Origin: Ruminococcaceae bacterium UBA1417
GTDB lineage: Bacteria > Bacillota > Clostridia > Oscillospirales > Acutalibacteraceae
Length of the DNA stretch: 29,790 bases
Reading direction: 5' to 3'
Assembly (NCBI GenBank): GCA_002305575.1
Contig: DBPP01000005.1
Span: forward strand, 17,170 to 46,959
Below, piece after piece: positions 7,531 to 15,480 of this stretch (position 1 is the stretch's first letter; each line of letters begins with the position of its first letter). The translations under genes were made by a program, and so were the position numbers. The notes under the pieces were generated by a model, which did no database searches, was not told the origin of the DNA, and worked only from the letters and a program-made list of their open reading frames with translations.

Positions 7531-8271
7531 TCACGCCGCCGGCAGCTCGCTGCGCGTGCCGTCTGCATAGACGACGTAGCGCCGGACAGTCTCTTCCGTC
7601 TGCCAGTGCAACACATTGTATTTGAAATCCAGAGCGGCTTCCGGCAGCACGCCGAATGTCTCCACAGACGCTTCCGGCATCCACGCGTTTTCCATCTGCC
7701 GGCGCGGCGAAGCGTCGCCCTGTGTGTCGCAGAAGGCAATCGTCACCGCGATAAAGGACAGCACCACCGCAAGCAAGGCGGCGCCGATGGGCTCGAGCCA
7801 ATCCGCGCCGAGCAGCCGCCCCGCCAAACTGCGCCGGTGCAAAAGCGCGCCGCGCTGTACGGTGCACTGAAAGAGCAGCGGCAGCAAGATACAGGCGAGA
7901 AACGGCAAATTTTCTGCAGCGGCAGAAAACGCCGTGCCGAAGCCTTCGGACAGCGCGCCTCCAAACATGGAAAGGCTTTTGCCGGTCGCCCGTCCATACA
8001 GGAACTGCAAGGCAATCCAGCCCCCGCAGGCCAGAATCCACGCGCTTTGCAGAATAAAATTCAACATACGCAGCGGCGTGAGCCGCGAAAGCAAGAGCGC
8101 AAGCGCGCCGGCCGCGAGCGCAAAGAGCACCTTATATACGTTCATGCCGGTCTGCGCAAACCACGCGTAAACCGCTTCAAAATACAGGATCACGACAATC
8201 GGAAACAGAAACGCCGTAAGGGATGCGCGCGCTTTTGGCGGCGTATTGTCCGCCGCACGGTGTTTGGCCAT
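7531..8271 (-). CDS. Unrecognised polytopic membrane protein
   Basis: A 246-residue protein I cannot assign. Hydropathy by eye gives five membrane helices: about residues 20-38, 44-62, 70-90, 120-135 and 162-182. The last 60 residues are polar and end with a VYADGTRSELPAA tail, probably outside or inside as a small soluble extension. No catalytic motif stands out. I chose ATG 8271 because GGAGGAGG lies eight bases upstream; the in-frame start 18 bases earlier overlaps that site. It has its own good promoter and is separated from xpaC by the xpaC promoter. The layout of helices plus a tail recalls the N-terminal half of larger membrane sulfatases, but the enzyme domain is absent and I do not propose a function. 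Confidence 0.78.
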   Translation of the reverse strand: MAKHRAADNTPPKARASLTAFLFPIVVILYFEAVYAWFAQTGMNVYKVLFALAAGALALLLSRLTPLRMLNFILQSAWILACGGWIALQFLYGRATGKSLSMFGGALSEGFGTAFSAAAENLPFLACILLPLLFQCTVQRGALLHRRSLAGRLLGADWLEPIGAALLAVVLSFIAVTIAFCDTQGDASPRRQMENAWMPEASVETFGVLPEAALDFKYNVLHWQTEETVRRYVVYADGTRSELPAA

Positions 8272-8306
8272 GTCACAAACCTCCTCCAAGGCTACGGTAT
8301 ATTGGC

Positions 8307-8335
8307 AGTATACTACAGTTTTGCACTTTTTTCAA
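8307..8335 (-). promoter_or_regulatory. Sigma-A promoter of the unknown membrane protein gene
   Basis: Minus strand TTGAAA (8335-8330), a 17-base spacer and TATACT (8312-8307). The start near 8300 gives a leader of about 30 bases. Confidence 0.85.
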
Positions 8336-8508
8336 CGTATCGCGCGGGCCAATCGTTCCGGCGACATACAACGCCGGAAACGCGCCGTATTTTTTCGGCG
8401 CTTCCGTTTATTTTCGGAAAGCCGTGGCATAGTAAAGGCAAACGGCGGGACACCCGCACGTTTTTCAGCCCGGTTCTGCCCGGGATACAGAGAAAGGATT
8501 GATGGAAA

Positions 8509-9159
8509 ATGCTGAAAAGATTTGTGCCGGTCCTGCTCGCGGTCGTTCTGATCGGCTCGTTTGCCGGCTGCCAGAGCAGAACGAACGACAAGAGCTCCAC
8601 CTCCTCCACGATTTCCGGCGCTGCCTCGAGTATCAAGGAGGACAGCTCCGCCATGGAAGAAAGCGACAGCAGCGCGGACGCCAGCCGAAGCGAAGCCTCC
8701 GCGACATCCGACACGGAGCGCGGCGGCCTGGATACGTTCCGCGACACATTGCGCGACGTTTACGGCGAGACGTATTATCCGGATACGGAGATGACGCCCG
8801 ACCAGATCCGCGAGGAGCTCGGCATGGACGAGTCGCTCTATGAAGAGGTCTGGGCGGAAAACACCGCCGAAAAGGCGCGTCCGGATACGTTTATTGCGGT
8901 AAAGGCCAAGCCGGACAAGGTGGATGAGGTCAAGGAGAAGTTGGTCGCCTACAAGCAGCGCCTGCTCAGCGACAACGACTTTGCCGCCAATACGGATAAG
9001 ATCGAAGCCGCCGAGGTCTACAGCGAAGGCGACTATGTCTTTTTCGTACTGCTCGGCGACGCCGACGAGGGCACGAGTTCGGAGGGCCTCGCCGAAGCCT
9101 TCGGCAAGGAAATCCAACGCGGAATTGACGCCATTAAAGAAGCGCTCGGCTCCATGTAA
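8509..9159 (+). CDS. DUF4358 lipoprotein
   Basis: A 216-residue secreted lipoprotein. The N-terminus MLKRFVPVLLAVVLIGSFAGC is a type II signal peptide with lipobox FAGC, so Cys21 would be lipidated and the protein tethered outside the membrane. Residues 25-75 are a Ser/Thr/Glu-rich spacer. From about 80 the DUF4358 domain begins; its hallmarks are DTFIAVKAKPDKVDEVKEKL, a YKQRLL helix, and AEVYSEGDYVFFVLLGD. The domain is common in clostridia and of unknown role. AGAAAGGA lies ten bases upstream of the ATG. A possible weak promoter with CATAGT at 8428-8433 precedes it. The gene stands alone, ended by the hairpin that also houses the next promoter. Confidence 0.88.
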   Translation: MLKRFVPVLLAVVLIGSFAGCQSRTNDKSSTSSTISGAASSIKEDSSAMEESDSSADASRSEASATSDTERGGLDTFRDTLRDVYGETYYPDTEMTPDQIREELGMDESLYEEVWAENTAEKARPDTFIAVKAKPDKVDEVKEKLVAYKQRLLSDNDFAANTDKIEAAEVYSEGDYVFFVLLGDADEGTSSEGLAEAFGKEIQRGIDAIKEALGSM

Positions 9160-9185
9160 CCGGCGAAATACGCCCCTGCAAAGCC

Positions 9186-9214
9186 TTGAAAAAGGCCGGT
9201 CTGTGTGCTATAGT
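9186..9214 (+). promoter_or_regulatory. Sigma-A promoter of the HAD-MATE operon
   Basis: TTGAAA at 9186-9191, a 17-base spacer and TATAGT at 9209-9214. The spacer is the left arm of a terminator hairpin and the -10 box lies in its loop. Confidence 0.82.
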
Positions 9215-9245
9215 AAAAGACAAGCGTCACACAGGCCGGCCTTTT
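9192..9245 (+). terminator. Terminator of the DUF4358 gene enclosing a promoter
   Basis: A 16 bp stem (9192-9207 with 9228-9243, one G-U pair), a 20-base loop and a run of four T. RNA that starts from the promoter in the loop (near 9221) contains only the right arm and cannot form the hairpin. Confidence 0.75.
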
Positions 9246-9314
9246 GTCCTGCGCGCTTTGTGTGGCCCGGACGGCGGGGCTTTTCCGCCGCAGACAAGGA
9301 GTGTGATCTTCCCC

Positions 9315-10007
9315 ATGCAGACGATTCCCGGCATACCGCACAGGATCCGCGCGGTCATTTTTGACGCGGACGGCACGCTGGTGGACAGCATGCCGATGTG
9401 GAACGGCATTACATACGAATATGCGGCGTTTAAGGGCGTGTACGCGCCACCCGGCCTCAGCAAAACGCTGAACGCCATGTGCCTCGAACAGTGCGCCGCG
9501 TATTACCGCGACGTGCTCGGCGTCTCCGGCACGGTGGACAGCGTCGTGGCGGAAATTGTCGATATGGCGAAGGAGCGGTACCGCACCAGCGTGCCGGAAA
9601 TCCCCGGCGCGGCCAAATTCACCGCGGCGCTCAAGGCCCGCGGCATTCACACGGCGGTGGCGACCGCCTCGGATCTCGAGACGCTCTGGCCGGCGCTCGA
9701 GCGGCTTTCCATCGCGCCGAATATCGATGCGGCCGAAAGCTGCACGACGATCGGCAAAAGCAAGGAATGGCCCGATATCTATCTCAAATGCGCAGCGGAT
9801 TTCGGCGCAGCCCCCGCGGAATGCGTCGTCTTTGAGGATGCGCTTTACGCGGTGCGCACCGCCAAAAAGGCGGGCTTCTCTGTGGTCGGCGTATTCGACC
9901 CGACACATACGCCCGAGGAACGCGCGGAATTTTCCGCGCTGTGCGACCGCTGCATTTCGGACTACAGGGCGCTGCTCGACGAGCTTCTGCCGCCGGAGGA
10001 ACGGTGA
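9315..10007 (+). CDS. HAD-family phosphatase (beta-phosphoglucomutase/phosphatase-like)
   Basis: A 230-residue soluble hydrolase of HAD subfamily I. Motif I is FDADGTLVDSMPMW at residues 16-29, with both catalytic aspartates; the cap includes WNGITYEYAAFKG; motif II is AVATAS; a lysine lies in TIGKSKEWPDIYLKCA; motif IV is VVFEDALYAVRTAKKAGF. This subgroup includes sugar-phosphate phosphatases and mutases; the substrate is not predictable here. ATG 9315 was chosen; AAGGAG lies 13 bases upstream, rather far, and an in-frame GTG at 9303 sits too close to the same site. The MATE gene follows after 39 bases and probably shares the message. It is not a close copy of the HAD protein encoded at 2600-3253. 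Confidence 0.88.
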   Translation: MQTIPGIPHRIRAVIFDADGTLVDSMPMWNGITYEYAAFKGVYAPPGLSKTLNAMCLEQCAAYYRDVLGVSGTVDSVVAEIVDMAKERYRTSVPEIPGAAKFTAALKARGIHTAVATASDLETLWPALERLSIAPNIDAAESCTTIGKSKEWPDIYLKCAADFGAAPAECVVFEDALYAVRTAKKAGFSVVGVFDPTHTPEERAEFSALCDRCISDYRALLDELLPPEER

Positions 10008-10046
10008 GCGGCATGCGCTGCGCACCGCATTTTGGGGGAGGACCAT

Positions 10047-11459
10047 ATGCTGAAAAGATTTAAGGAAACCTTTATCGGTGACCGCGTGTTCTACCGCAAT
10101 CTTGTGGTGCTCGTGGTGCCGATGATCATCCAGCAGGGCATCACAAGTTTTGTGAGCCTGCTCGACAACGTGATGGTCGGCCGCCTTGGCACCGAGTCGA
10201 TGTCCGGCGTGGCGATCGTCAACCAGCTTCTCTTCGTTTTCAACCTGACCATCTTTGGCGGTCTGGCCGGCGCGTCGATCTTCGGCGCGCAATTCTTCGG
10301 CAAGGGCGACCACCACGGCGTGCGCGCCGCCTTTCGCTTTAAGATCATCTTCAGCATGTTGATGACCGTTCTGGCCATTGTGCTGCTCGTCCTGTTCGGG
10401 GAGCCGCTGATCGAGCTCTTCCTGACCGACGACGGCGCCGGCGGCGATCTGGCGCTGACGCTTTCCGAGGCGAAGAACTATCTGCTCGTGATGTTTTTCG
10501 GCCTCGTGCCGTTTGCCTTTTCGCAAAGCTATTCGAGCACGCTGCGCGAGACGGGCGAGACCGTTTCGCCGATGACCGCAAGCGTGATTGCGATTTTGAC
10601 GAACCTCGTCATCAACTACATACTGATTTTCGGCAACTTCGGCGCGCCGCGGCTCGGCGTGGTCGGCGCGGCCATCGGCACGGTGATTTCGCGCTATCTC
10701 GAGGCGGCCTACCTGATGGTGCAGACGCACCGCCACCCGGAGAAATATCCGTTCATTCTGGACGCCTTCAAGAGCCTCTCCATCCCGCGCGACATCGTGC
10801 GCCGCATCCTCATCACCGGCACGCCGCTCATGCTCAACGAGCTGCTGTGGAGCGTAGGCACCACGATGGTGAACCAGAGCTATTCGACGCGCGGCCTGAC
10901 GGTCGTTGCGGCGACGAACATCACGAACACCGCCTGGAACCTGTTCTGCGTCATCATGTTCGCCATGGGCAACGCGGTTTCGATTCTGATCGGACAGAAG
11001 CTCGGCGCGGGGGAAATCGAGGAGGCCAAGCGCACCGACAACAAGCTGCTCTTCTTCACCGTCGCGCTGCACGTGGGCATTGGCGGGCTGATCGCGCTTT
11101 CCGCACCGTTTATCCCCCTGATCTACAACACGGAGCCTGCGGTACGCGCGCTCACGACGCAGCTGCTGCTCGTCGCCGGCGCGGCGCTGCCTCTGCAGGC
11201 CTTCGCACACGTGACGTATTTCACCATCCGGTCTGGCGGCAAGACCTTCATCACGTTTCTATTCGACTGCCTGTATACGTGGGTGATCCCGCTGCCCATC
11301 GCCTTCTGCCTGTGCCGGTTCACGGATCTGCCGGTGGTGTGGGTGTATTTCTGCGTGCAGTTTGCCGACGTAGTCAAGGTGATCGTCGGCATTTGCCTGC
11401 TGCGTTCGGGCATCTGGGCCAAAAATATCGTGGACGACACGGCTGCGGCGTCCGACTGA
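10047..11459 (+). CDS. MATE family multidrug/cation exporter
   Basis: A 470-residue integral membrane protein with twelve predicted helices in two homologous halves, which exports cationic drugs or metabolites using a sodium or proton gradient. The first half begins NLVVLVVPMIIQQGITSFVSLLDNVMVGRLG, the usual MATE opening, and carries GVAIVNQLLFVFN. The second half repeats the pattern with GTPLMLNELLWSVG, TNITNTAWNLF and GNAVSILIGQKLGAGE, where the QKLGAG segment matches the first-half FGAQFFGKGD. The start is ATG 10047, five bases after GGGGGAGG. The gene lies downstream of the HAD phosphatase and 42 bases before the DUF896 gene, consistent with a three-gene operon. No regulator is linked and the substrate is unknown. 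Confidence 0.93.
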   Translation: MLKRFKETFIGDRVFYRNLVVLVVPMIIQQGITSFVSLLDNVMVGRLGTESMSGVAIVNQLLFVFNLTIFGGLAGASIFGAQFFGKGDHHGVRAAFRFKIIFSMLMTVLAIVLLVLFGEPLIELFLTDDGAGGDLALTLSEAKNYLLVMFFGLVPFAFSQSYSSTLRETGETVSPMTASVIAILTNLVINYILIFGNFGAPRLGVVGAAIGTVISRYLEAAYLMVQTHRHPEKYPFILDAFKSLSIPRDIVRRILITGTPLMLNELLWSVGTTMVNQSYSTRGLTVVAATNITNTAWNLFCVIMFAMGNAVSILIGQKLGAGEIEEAKRTDNKLLFFTVALHVGIGGLIALSAPFIPLIYNTEPAVRALTTQLLLVAGAALPLQAFAHVTYFTIRSGGKTFITFLFDCLYTWVIPLPIAFCLCRFTDLPVVWVYFCVQFADVVKVIVGICLLRSGIWAKNIVDDTAAASD

Positions 11460-11501
11460 CCGCGCCGCCTCCAGCCTTCGGAGGGGAAAGGAAAACAGAC
11501 T

Positions 11502-11702
11502 ATGGAACAGAAAAAAATCGACCGCATCAATTTCCTCGCGCGCAAATCAAAGGCCGAGGGCCTGACGCCGGCCGAAAAGGCCGAGCAGCAATCGCTGCGT
11601 GCCGAATACATCGCGGCGTACCGGAAAAATCTCAAGGCGCAGCTCGACAATATGGTGCTCGTCGATGAAAACGGCGCCGAACGACCGCTGAAAAAGAAAT
11701 GA
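11502..11702 (+). CDS. DUF896 (YnzC/UPF0291) small protein
   Basis: A 66-residue cytoplasmic protein matching the DUF896 family of Firmicutes. The diagnostic features are the start KIDRINFLARKSKAEGLT, the two-helix hairpin with TPAEKAEQQSLRAEYIAAYRK and the short tail LKAQLDNMVLVDENG ending in a lysine cluster. B. subtilis YnzC is the known relative; one paralogue in that organism belongs to the SOS operon, but the molecular role is unknown. The ribosome site GGGGAAAGGA precedes the ATG. A compact hairpin overlaps the stop codon. The gene is read with the MATE gene upstream by position, with no evident functional link. Confidence 0.93.
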   Translation: MEQKKIDRINFLARKSKAEGLTPAEKAEQQSLRAEYIAAYRKNLKAQLDNMVLVDENGAERPLKKK

Positions 11703-11720
11703 GCGGCGGCGCTCGATTTT
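11701..11720 (+). terminator. Short hairpin terminator after the DUF896 gene
   Basis: A 5 bp GC stem (11701-11705 with 11710-11714) followed by GATTTT. It overlaps the DUF896 stop codon. The stem is short, so strength is doubtful. Confidence 0.4.
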
Positions 11721-11796
11721 ACCTGCTTTACACGTACATTTCAAGTGGAATGGGTACAATATGGGCGTATACCCAAAAGGAAAGGACAATTGCGGT

Positions 11797-13002
11797 ATGG
11801 AATCACTCAAGGAGCTTTACAGAATTGGCACAGGGCCTTCGAGCTCGCACACGATGGGCCCGGAACGCGCCGCGGCGCGCTTCAAAGAAAAAAATCTATT
11901 TGCGGACAGCTTTCTCGTGACGCTGTACGGCTCCCTGGCCAAGACAGGCCCCGGCCATCTGACGGACGTCATTCTCGAGAAAACGTTTGCACCGCGGCCG
12001 GTGGACATCCGGTTTGATTTTTCGGACAAGCCCCTGCCGCATCCCAACACGCTGGAACTGACGGCGCTGAAAAACGGCGAAGCCGTGGATTTTGAGCGCG
12101 TCATCAGCGTGGGCGGCGGCAAAATCGTCGTAGAGGACGAGGCGCCCGACACGCCGGCCGACATCTACCCGCTCTCGACCTTTGCAGACATCAAGGCATA
12201 CTGTGAGAAAAACCACATGCGCCTGTGGCAATATGTAGAGCAGTGCGAGGGCGACAACATCTGGCTGTATCTCGGTGAAGTCTGGTCTTGCATGAAAAAC
12301 GCCGTGGCGCGCGGTCTTGAAACCGAAGGCACGCTCAAGGGCGGGCTGGACGTGCAGCGCAAGGCCAAAATGCTCTACCGCCAGAAGCACATCGACGAAA
12401 GCGCCGAGACGCGCGAAAACCGCCTGGTGTGCGCCTATGCTTATGCCGTCAGCGAGGAGAACGCCTCGGGCGGTGTAATCGCGACGGCGCCCACCTGCGG
12501 CGCCTGCGGTGTGCTCCCGTCGGTGCTGCTTTACATGCAGCAGCGCCGCGGCTTTTCGGATACCGATATCCTGCACGCGCTCGCCGCGGGCGGCATCATC
12601 GGCAACCTGATCAAGACAAACGCCTCGATCAGCGGCGCCGAGTGCGGCTGCCAGGCGGAAATTGGCAGCGCCTGCTCGATGGCCGCCGCCGCGCTCGGCG
12701 AGCTGCACGGCATGGAGCTCGACCAGATTGAGTACGCCGCCGAGGTCGCCATGGAACACCACCTCGGCCTGACCTGCGACCCTGTGCGCGGGCTCGTGCA
12801 GATTCCCTGCATCGAGCGCAATGCCGTGGCTGCGATGCGCGCGATCAACGCGCTGAGCCTCGCCAATTTCCTCACCTACACGCGCAAGGTTTCGTTTGAC
12901 GTGGTGGTGAATACGATGTATGAAACCGGCCGGGACCTCTTCTCCAAATACCGTGAAACCGGAGAAGGCGGCCTCGCCAAATATTACGGAACAAAGGTAT
13001 AA
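11797..13002 (+). CDS. sdaA: L-serine ammonia-lyase, iron-sulfur type, single chain
   Basis: A 401-residue enzyme that converts L-serine to pyruvate and ammonia with a [4Fe-4S] cluster. The N-terminal beta domain starts with ELYRIGTGPSSSHTMGP, the family signature, and is followed from about residue 150 by the alpha domain. The alpha domain shows ASGGVIATAPTCGACGVLPSVL, then SGAECGCQAEIGSACSMAAAA and CDPVRGLVQIPCIERN, which hold the conserved cluster cysteines. Both domains are fused as in E. coli SdaA, although many Firmicutes split them; the chain is somewhat shorter than the 454-residue E. coli enzyme, mainly in the beta domain. AAAGGAAAGGA precedes the ATG, and an extended -10-like TGGGTACAAT at 11751-11760 may be its promoter, without a good -35 box. 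It stands as a single gene. Confidence 0.93.
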   Translation: MESLKELYRIGTGPSSSHTMGPERAAARFKEKNLFADSFLVTLYGSLAKTGPGHLTDVILEKTFAPRPVDIRFDFSDKPLPHPNTLELTALKNGEAVDFERVISVGGGKIVVEDEAPDTPADIYPLSTFADIKAYCEKNHMRLWQYVEQCEGDNIWLYLGEVWSCMKNAVARGLETEGTLKGGLDVQRKAKMLYRQKHIDESAETRENRLVCAYAYAVSEENASGGVIATAPTCGACGVLPSVLLYMQQRRGFSDTDILHALAAGGIIGNLIKTNASISGAECGCQAEIGSACSMAAAALGELHGMELDQIEYAAEVAMEHHLGLTCDPVRGLVQIPCIERNAVAAMRAINALSLANFLTYTRKVSFDVVVNTMYETGRDLFSKYRETGEGGLAKYYGTKV

Positions 13003-13178
13003 TCCGCTTTGCGGCGCTTCGTGTCTTCTGTGGCACGGGCGCCGTGGTTCTTTTTCACCCACGGTGCACCCCTTTCTGCACGCATGGTAAGTTTATGACA
13101 ACTAAACCGGATTTTAAGGCTTGCATTTCAGCCGAAAACTCGGCCAATTTTTTCATCCAGCTGCCAGGAGGGTATTCC

Positions 13179-14522
13179 GTGAGAAAAGCCATTTGTTCCG
13201 CAAGCCTGATTTTCCTCACATGGGTCACCGTTGTGTGGGCTGCGTCCCCGGTCGTTTCCGGCAACGCGGCCGGCAATGCGCTGACCGGCGCCGTATCCAC
13301 GAGCGCCCGTGTTCTGCTCTTTGCGCCGTACGGCAACACGCAGATTTTCGCCTATACCGACGATGCGACGCATATCCTGGCCGCCGACGGCTCGCGCAGC
13401 ATCGCCGTGGATTCGCCGAGTGCGCACGCCTATCTGCGGGGGGATACCGTTACGATTGCAAGTTATCTCGACACGTCCGTTGCCATTCGGCGGTTTTCGG
13501 CCGATACGCTGGAAGCGTCCACTTCGCTGCCGGGTGTTGTCCCGCTGGATATTCCGGGGGACGACCTCTACGCCCTCGAAACCGACCGCTTCGGGCGGCT
13601 GTACGCCGTGCTGTTCAGTGAGCCGAACGAAATCCTCGTTTTTGACGCGGCGGGCAGCTACACCGGAAGCCTGCTGTATGCGGAGCCGGTCCTCGGCTTG
13701 CAGGTACTGGACGATACGCTCTGCGTCTTTTTCGAAACGCGCGGTGAACGCCTTGCACTCGACGCAGCCTTCCCGCAGGTGGGGCAGCATCCGTTTTCCT
13801 ACGCCGCCGACCGCGCTTACCGGATGCTTTCGGACGATCTGTACGTGGACGGGCAGGGCAATGTGTGCCGGACCGACGGTGCCGTGCTGCTGCGCACCGA
13901 AATCCAACTGCCCCACATGCTGACCGCCCTTTCCGGCGACCGGTTCTTCTGGGCGCCGGACACGCGCCTGATTTCCGTCGCGAGTCTTACCGACACAAGC
14001 GTCGTGCAGTACGCTGTGGATGGCACGCTCGAGGCCCTGACCGCCGACGCCATGCTTCTGCGGCGCGACAACGCGTTTTACTGCGCATCCTACAGCGATT
14101 TTACCCCGTCGGCCGTCCCGACGGCTACGGCATCCCCAACCCCGGAACCGTCGGCGGAACCGGAGGGCGCGGTTTTTCGCGGGTCTATGCTGCTTGTGCC
14201 CGAGGGAACGACGGCCGCACAGCTGCGCAATCTTCTCGCGCCGGCTGACGTGCAGGTTTACACCAAGACCATGGCGACAGCTTCGGGCAAGCTTAAAACC
14301 GGGTATACGGCCGCGATTGACGGCGCGTTGTACACCGTGATCGTGCCGGGCGATCTCAACGCCTCCGGCACGGTCAATACCGCCGATCTCCGGCTTTTCC
14401 AGCGTTTCCTTGTCGGGGATACCGTTCTGGACGACGACGCCTGCCAGGCCGCCGACCTGAACGGCGACGGCAGCGCCGATGCGGCCGATCTCGTTCTGTT
14501 TGCCGAGAGAATTGCCGCCTAA
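13179..14522 (+). CDS. Secreted protein with C-terminal dockerin-like module
   Basis: A 447-residue exported protein. GTG 13179 has AGGAGGG six bases upstream and gives a clean signal peptide (VRKAICSASLIFLTWVTVVWA, cleavage near residue 22). Residues 40-310 form repeated beta-strand segments with alternating FAYTDDATHILAADG, RFGRLYAVLF and NEILVFDAAGSYTGSLL, which suggest a beta-propeller but match no family I can name. A Pro/Thr/Ser linker (VPTATASPTPEPSAEPEG) follows. The end has the small domain that often precedes dockerins (LLVPEGTTAAQLRNLL) and then two calcium-loop repeats, GDLNASGTVNTADLRLF and ADLNGDGSADAADLVLF. The second loop fits the DxNxDGxxxxxD pattern best. Dockerins bind cohesins on scaffolds or the cell surface. 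The gene is alone, with no cohesin nearby. The 176 bases before it hold a possible hairpin (13044-13073) and no clear promoter. Confidence 0.82.
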   Translation: MRKAICSASLIFLTWVTVVWAASPVVSGNAAGNALTGAVSTSARVLLFAPYGNTQIFAYTDDATHILAADGSRSIAVDSPSAHAYLRGDTVTIASYLDTSVAIRRFSADTLEASTSLPGVVPLDIPGDDLYALETDRFGRLYAVLFSEPNEILVFDAAGSYTGSLLYAEPVLGLQVLDDTLCVFFETRGERLALDAAFPQVGQHPFSYAADRAYRMLSDDLYVDGQGNVCRTDGAVLLRTEIQLPHMLTALSGDRFFWAPDTRLISVASLTDTSVVQYAVDGTLEALTADAMLLRRDNAFYCASYSDFTPSAVPTATASPTPEPSAEPEGAVFRGSMLLVPEGTTAAQLRNLLAPADVQVYTKTMATASGKLKTGYTAAIDGALYTVIVPGDLNASGTVNTADLRLFQRFLVGDTVLDDDACQAADLNGDGSADAADLVLFAERIAA

Positions 14523-14526
14523 AGCC

Positions 14527-14556
14527 TTGACACCGGACGCCGCTTTGCTGTATAAT
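14527..14556 (+). promoter_or_regulatory. Sigma-A promoter of tRNA-Pro
   Basis: TTGACA at 14527-14532, an 18-base spacer and TATAAT at 14551-14556. Both boxes are perfect, as expected for a stable RNA gene. The start would be near 14563. Confidence 0.9.
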
Positions 14557-14594
14557 GTCTTTGCTCTTGCGGGGCGGCGCCCGGCAAACAACAC

Positions 14595-14670
14595 CGAGGT
14601 GTAGCGCAGATGGTAGCGCGCTTGGTTTGGGACCAAGATGCCGCAGGTTCGAATCCTGTCACCTCGACCA
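14595..14670 (+). tRNA. tRNA-Pro (anticodon UGG)
   Basis: A 76-base cloverleaf with the CCA end encoded. The acceptor arms CGAGGTG and CACCTCG pair perfectly over 7 bp. The D arm is TAGCGCAGATGGTAGCGC. The anticodon stem CTTGG/CCAAG encloses TTTGGGA with anticodon TGG, which reads proline codons. The T arm is CGCAGGTTCGAATCCTG. It is a single tRNA with its own promoter and terminator. Confidence 0.96.
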
Positions 14671-14677
14671 TACCCCA

Positions 14678-14713
14678 AAGGCCCCGACACGCGCCTGTGT
14701 TCGGGGCCTTTTC
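14678..14713 (+). terminator. Terminator of tRNA-Pro
   Basis: AAGGCCCCGACAC (14678-14690) pairs with GTGTTCGGGGCCTT with one bulged base, followed by TT and a pyrimidine-rich stretch. It lies seven bases after the CCA end. Confidence 0.85.
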
Positions 14714-14750
14714 CTTTCCCGCACGCGAACCTGAAAACGGAGGCACCACC

Positions 14751-15416
14751 ATGGAAAATATTCAAACATACCTTTCCCGTCTGCCGTACTGGGGCGATTT
14801 GAACGAAGCCGAGCGTAAAGCCGTCGCGCAGCACGCGGTGGTGCGGCATTACGCGAAAGGCAGCATCCTGCACAGTGGCGGCGGCAACGCGTGCCTCGGG
14901 ATGATCTACGTCCTGCACGGCCGTCTGCGCACGTATCTGCTTTCCGAGGAAGGGCGCGAAATCACGCTGTTTCGGCTGGAGGCCGGCGATCCGTGCGTCC
15001 TGTCCGCCGCATGCGTCGTCAGCCAGCTCACCTTCGACACGCAAATGGAAGTGGAAACCGACTGCGACCTGCTGATCGTCGGCGCAGCGGTGTTCAAAAA
15101 GCTCACGGAGGAGAACATCTACGTGCGGTGCTTCCTGTATGAGCTCGCGACGGCGCGCTTTTCCACCGTCATGTGGACGATGCAGCAGATTCTCTTCGAA
15201 AAGGTGGACCGTCGGCTGGCGGCGTACCTGCTCGCGGAGAGCGAAAAGACGGGCAGCCTCGAGCTGCATGTCACGCACGAGGAAATCGCCCGGCAAATCA
15301 ACTCCGCGCGCGAGGTTGTTGCCCGGATGCTCAAGCGTTTCTCGGCGGACGGCCTCGTCGAGCTGCGGCGCGGCGCGGTCCGGCTGACAAACGTGCCTGC
15401 GCTGCGGGAAATATGA
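14751..15416 (+). CDS. Crp/Fnr family transcription regulator
   Basis: A 221-residue DNA-binding regulator. Residues 15-120 are a cyclic-nucleotide-binding-like beta barrel (KGSILHSGGGNACLGMIYVLHGRLRTYLLSEEG), followed by the long dimer helix near 125-145 and a winged helix with HVTHEEIARQINSAREVVARML, where the Fnr-type recognition helix carries the usual SxRExxxR pattern (SAREVVAR). The cAMP phosphate-binding residues of Crp are not conserved. There are no N-terminal cluster cysteines as in Fnr, but GDPCVLSAACVV near residues 80-92 holds two cysteines. A related CxxxxxC placement occurs in other clostridial members of the family and could sense redox state; that is inference. GGAGG lies seven bases before ATG 14751. 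Thioredoxin and a CoA-disulfide reductase follow, so they are the likely targets. Confidence 0.9.
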   Translation: MENIQTYLSRLPYWGDLNEAERKAVAQHAVVRHYAKGSILHSGGGNACLGMIYVLHGRLRTYLLSEEGREITLFRLEAGDPCVLSAACVVSQLTFDTQMEVETDCDLLIVGAAVFKKLTEENIYVRCFLYELATARFSTVMWTMQQILFEKVDRRLAAYLLAESEKTGSLELHVTHEEIARQINSAREVVARMLKRFSADGLVELRRGAVRLTNVPALREI

Positions 15417-15421
15417 CTGTG

Positions 15422-15448
15422 TCCTCCGGCAAGCGCCGGGGGATTTTT
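15422..15448 (+). terminator. Terminator of the Crp/Fnr gene
   Basis: A 9 bp stem (15422-15430 with 15435-15443, one G-U pair) with an AAGC loop and TTTTT at 15444-15448, starting six bases after the stop. Confidence 0.85.
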
Positions 15449-15480
15449 GCTCTTCAAAAAATTTTTTTGCGAAATGCGAC

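Noticed and set aside
8399..8433. Plus-strand promoter for the DUF4358 lipoprotein
   Set aside because: CATAGT at 8428-8433 is possible as a -10 box, but the -35 position reads CGTTTA; too weak to list as a feature.
9033..11210. 725-codon minus-strand open frame
   Set aside because: Opposite the HAD and MATE genes; composition is rich in Arg, His and Ala typical of shadow frames and no domain is recognisable.
13003..13178. Leader of the dockerin-like gene as a riboswitch
   Set aside because: A 9 bp hairpin (about 13044-13073) and a five bp stem near 13130 are present, but the conserved cores of c-di-GMP, glycine or SAM aptamers are not.
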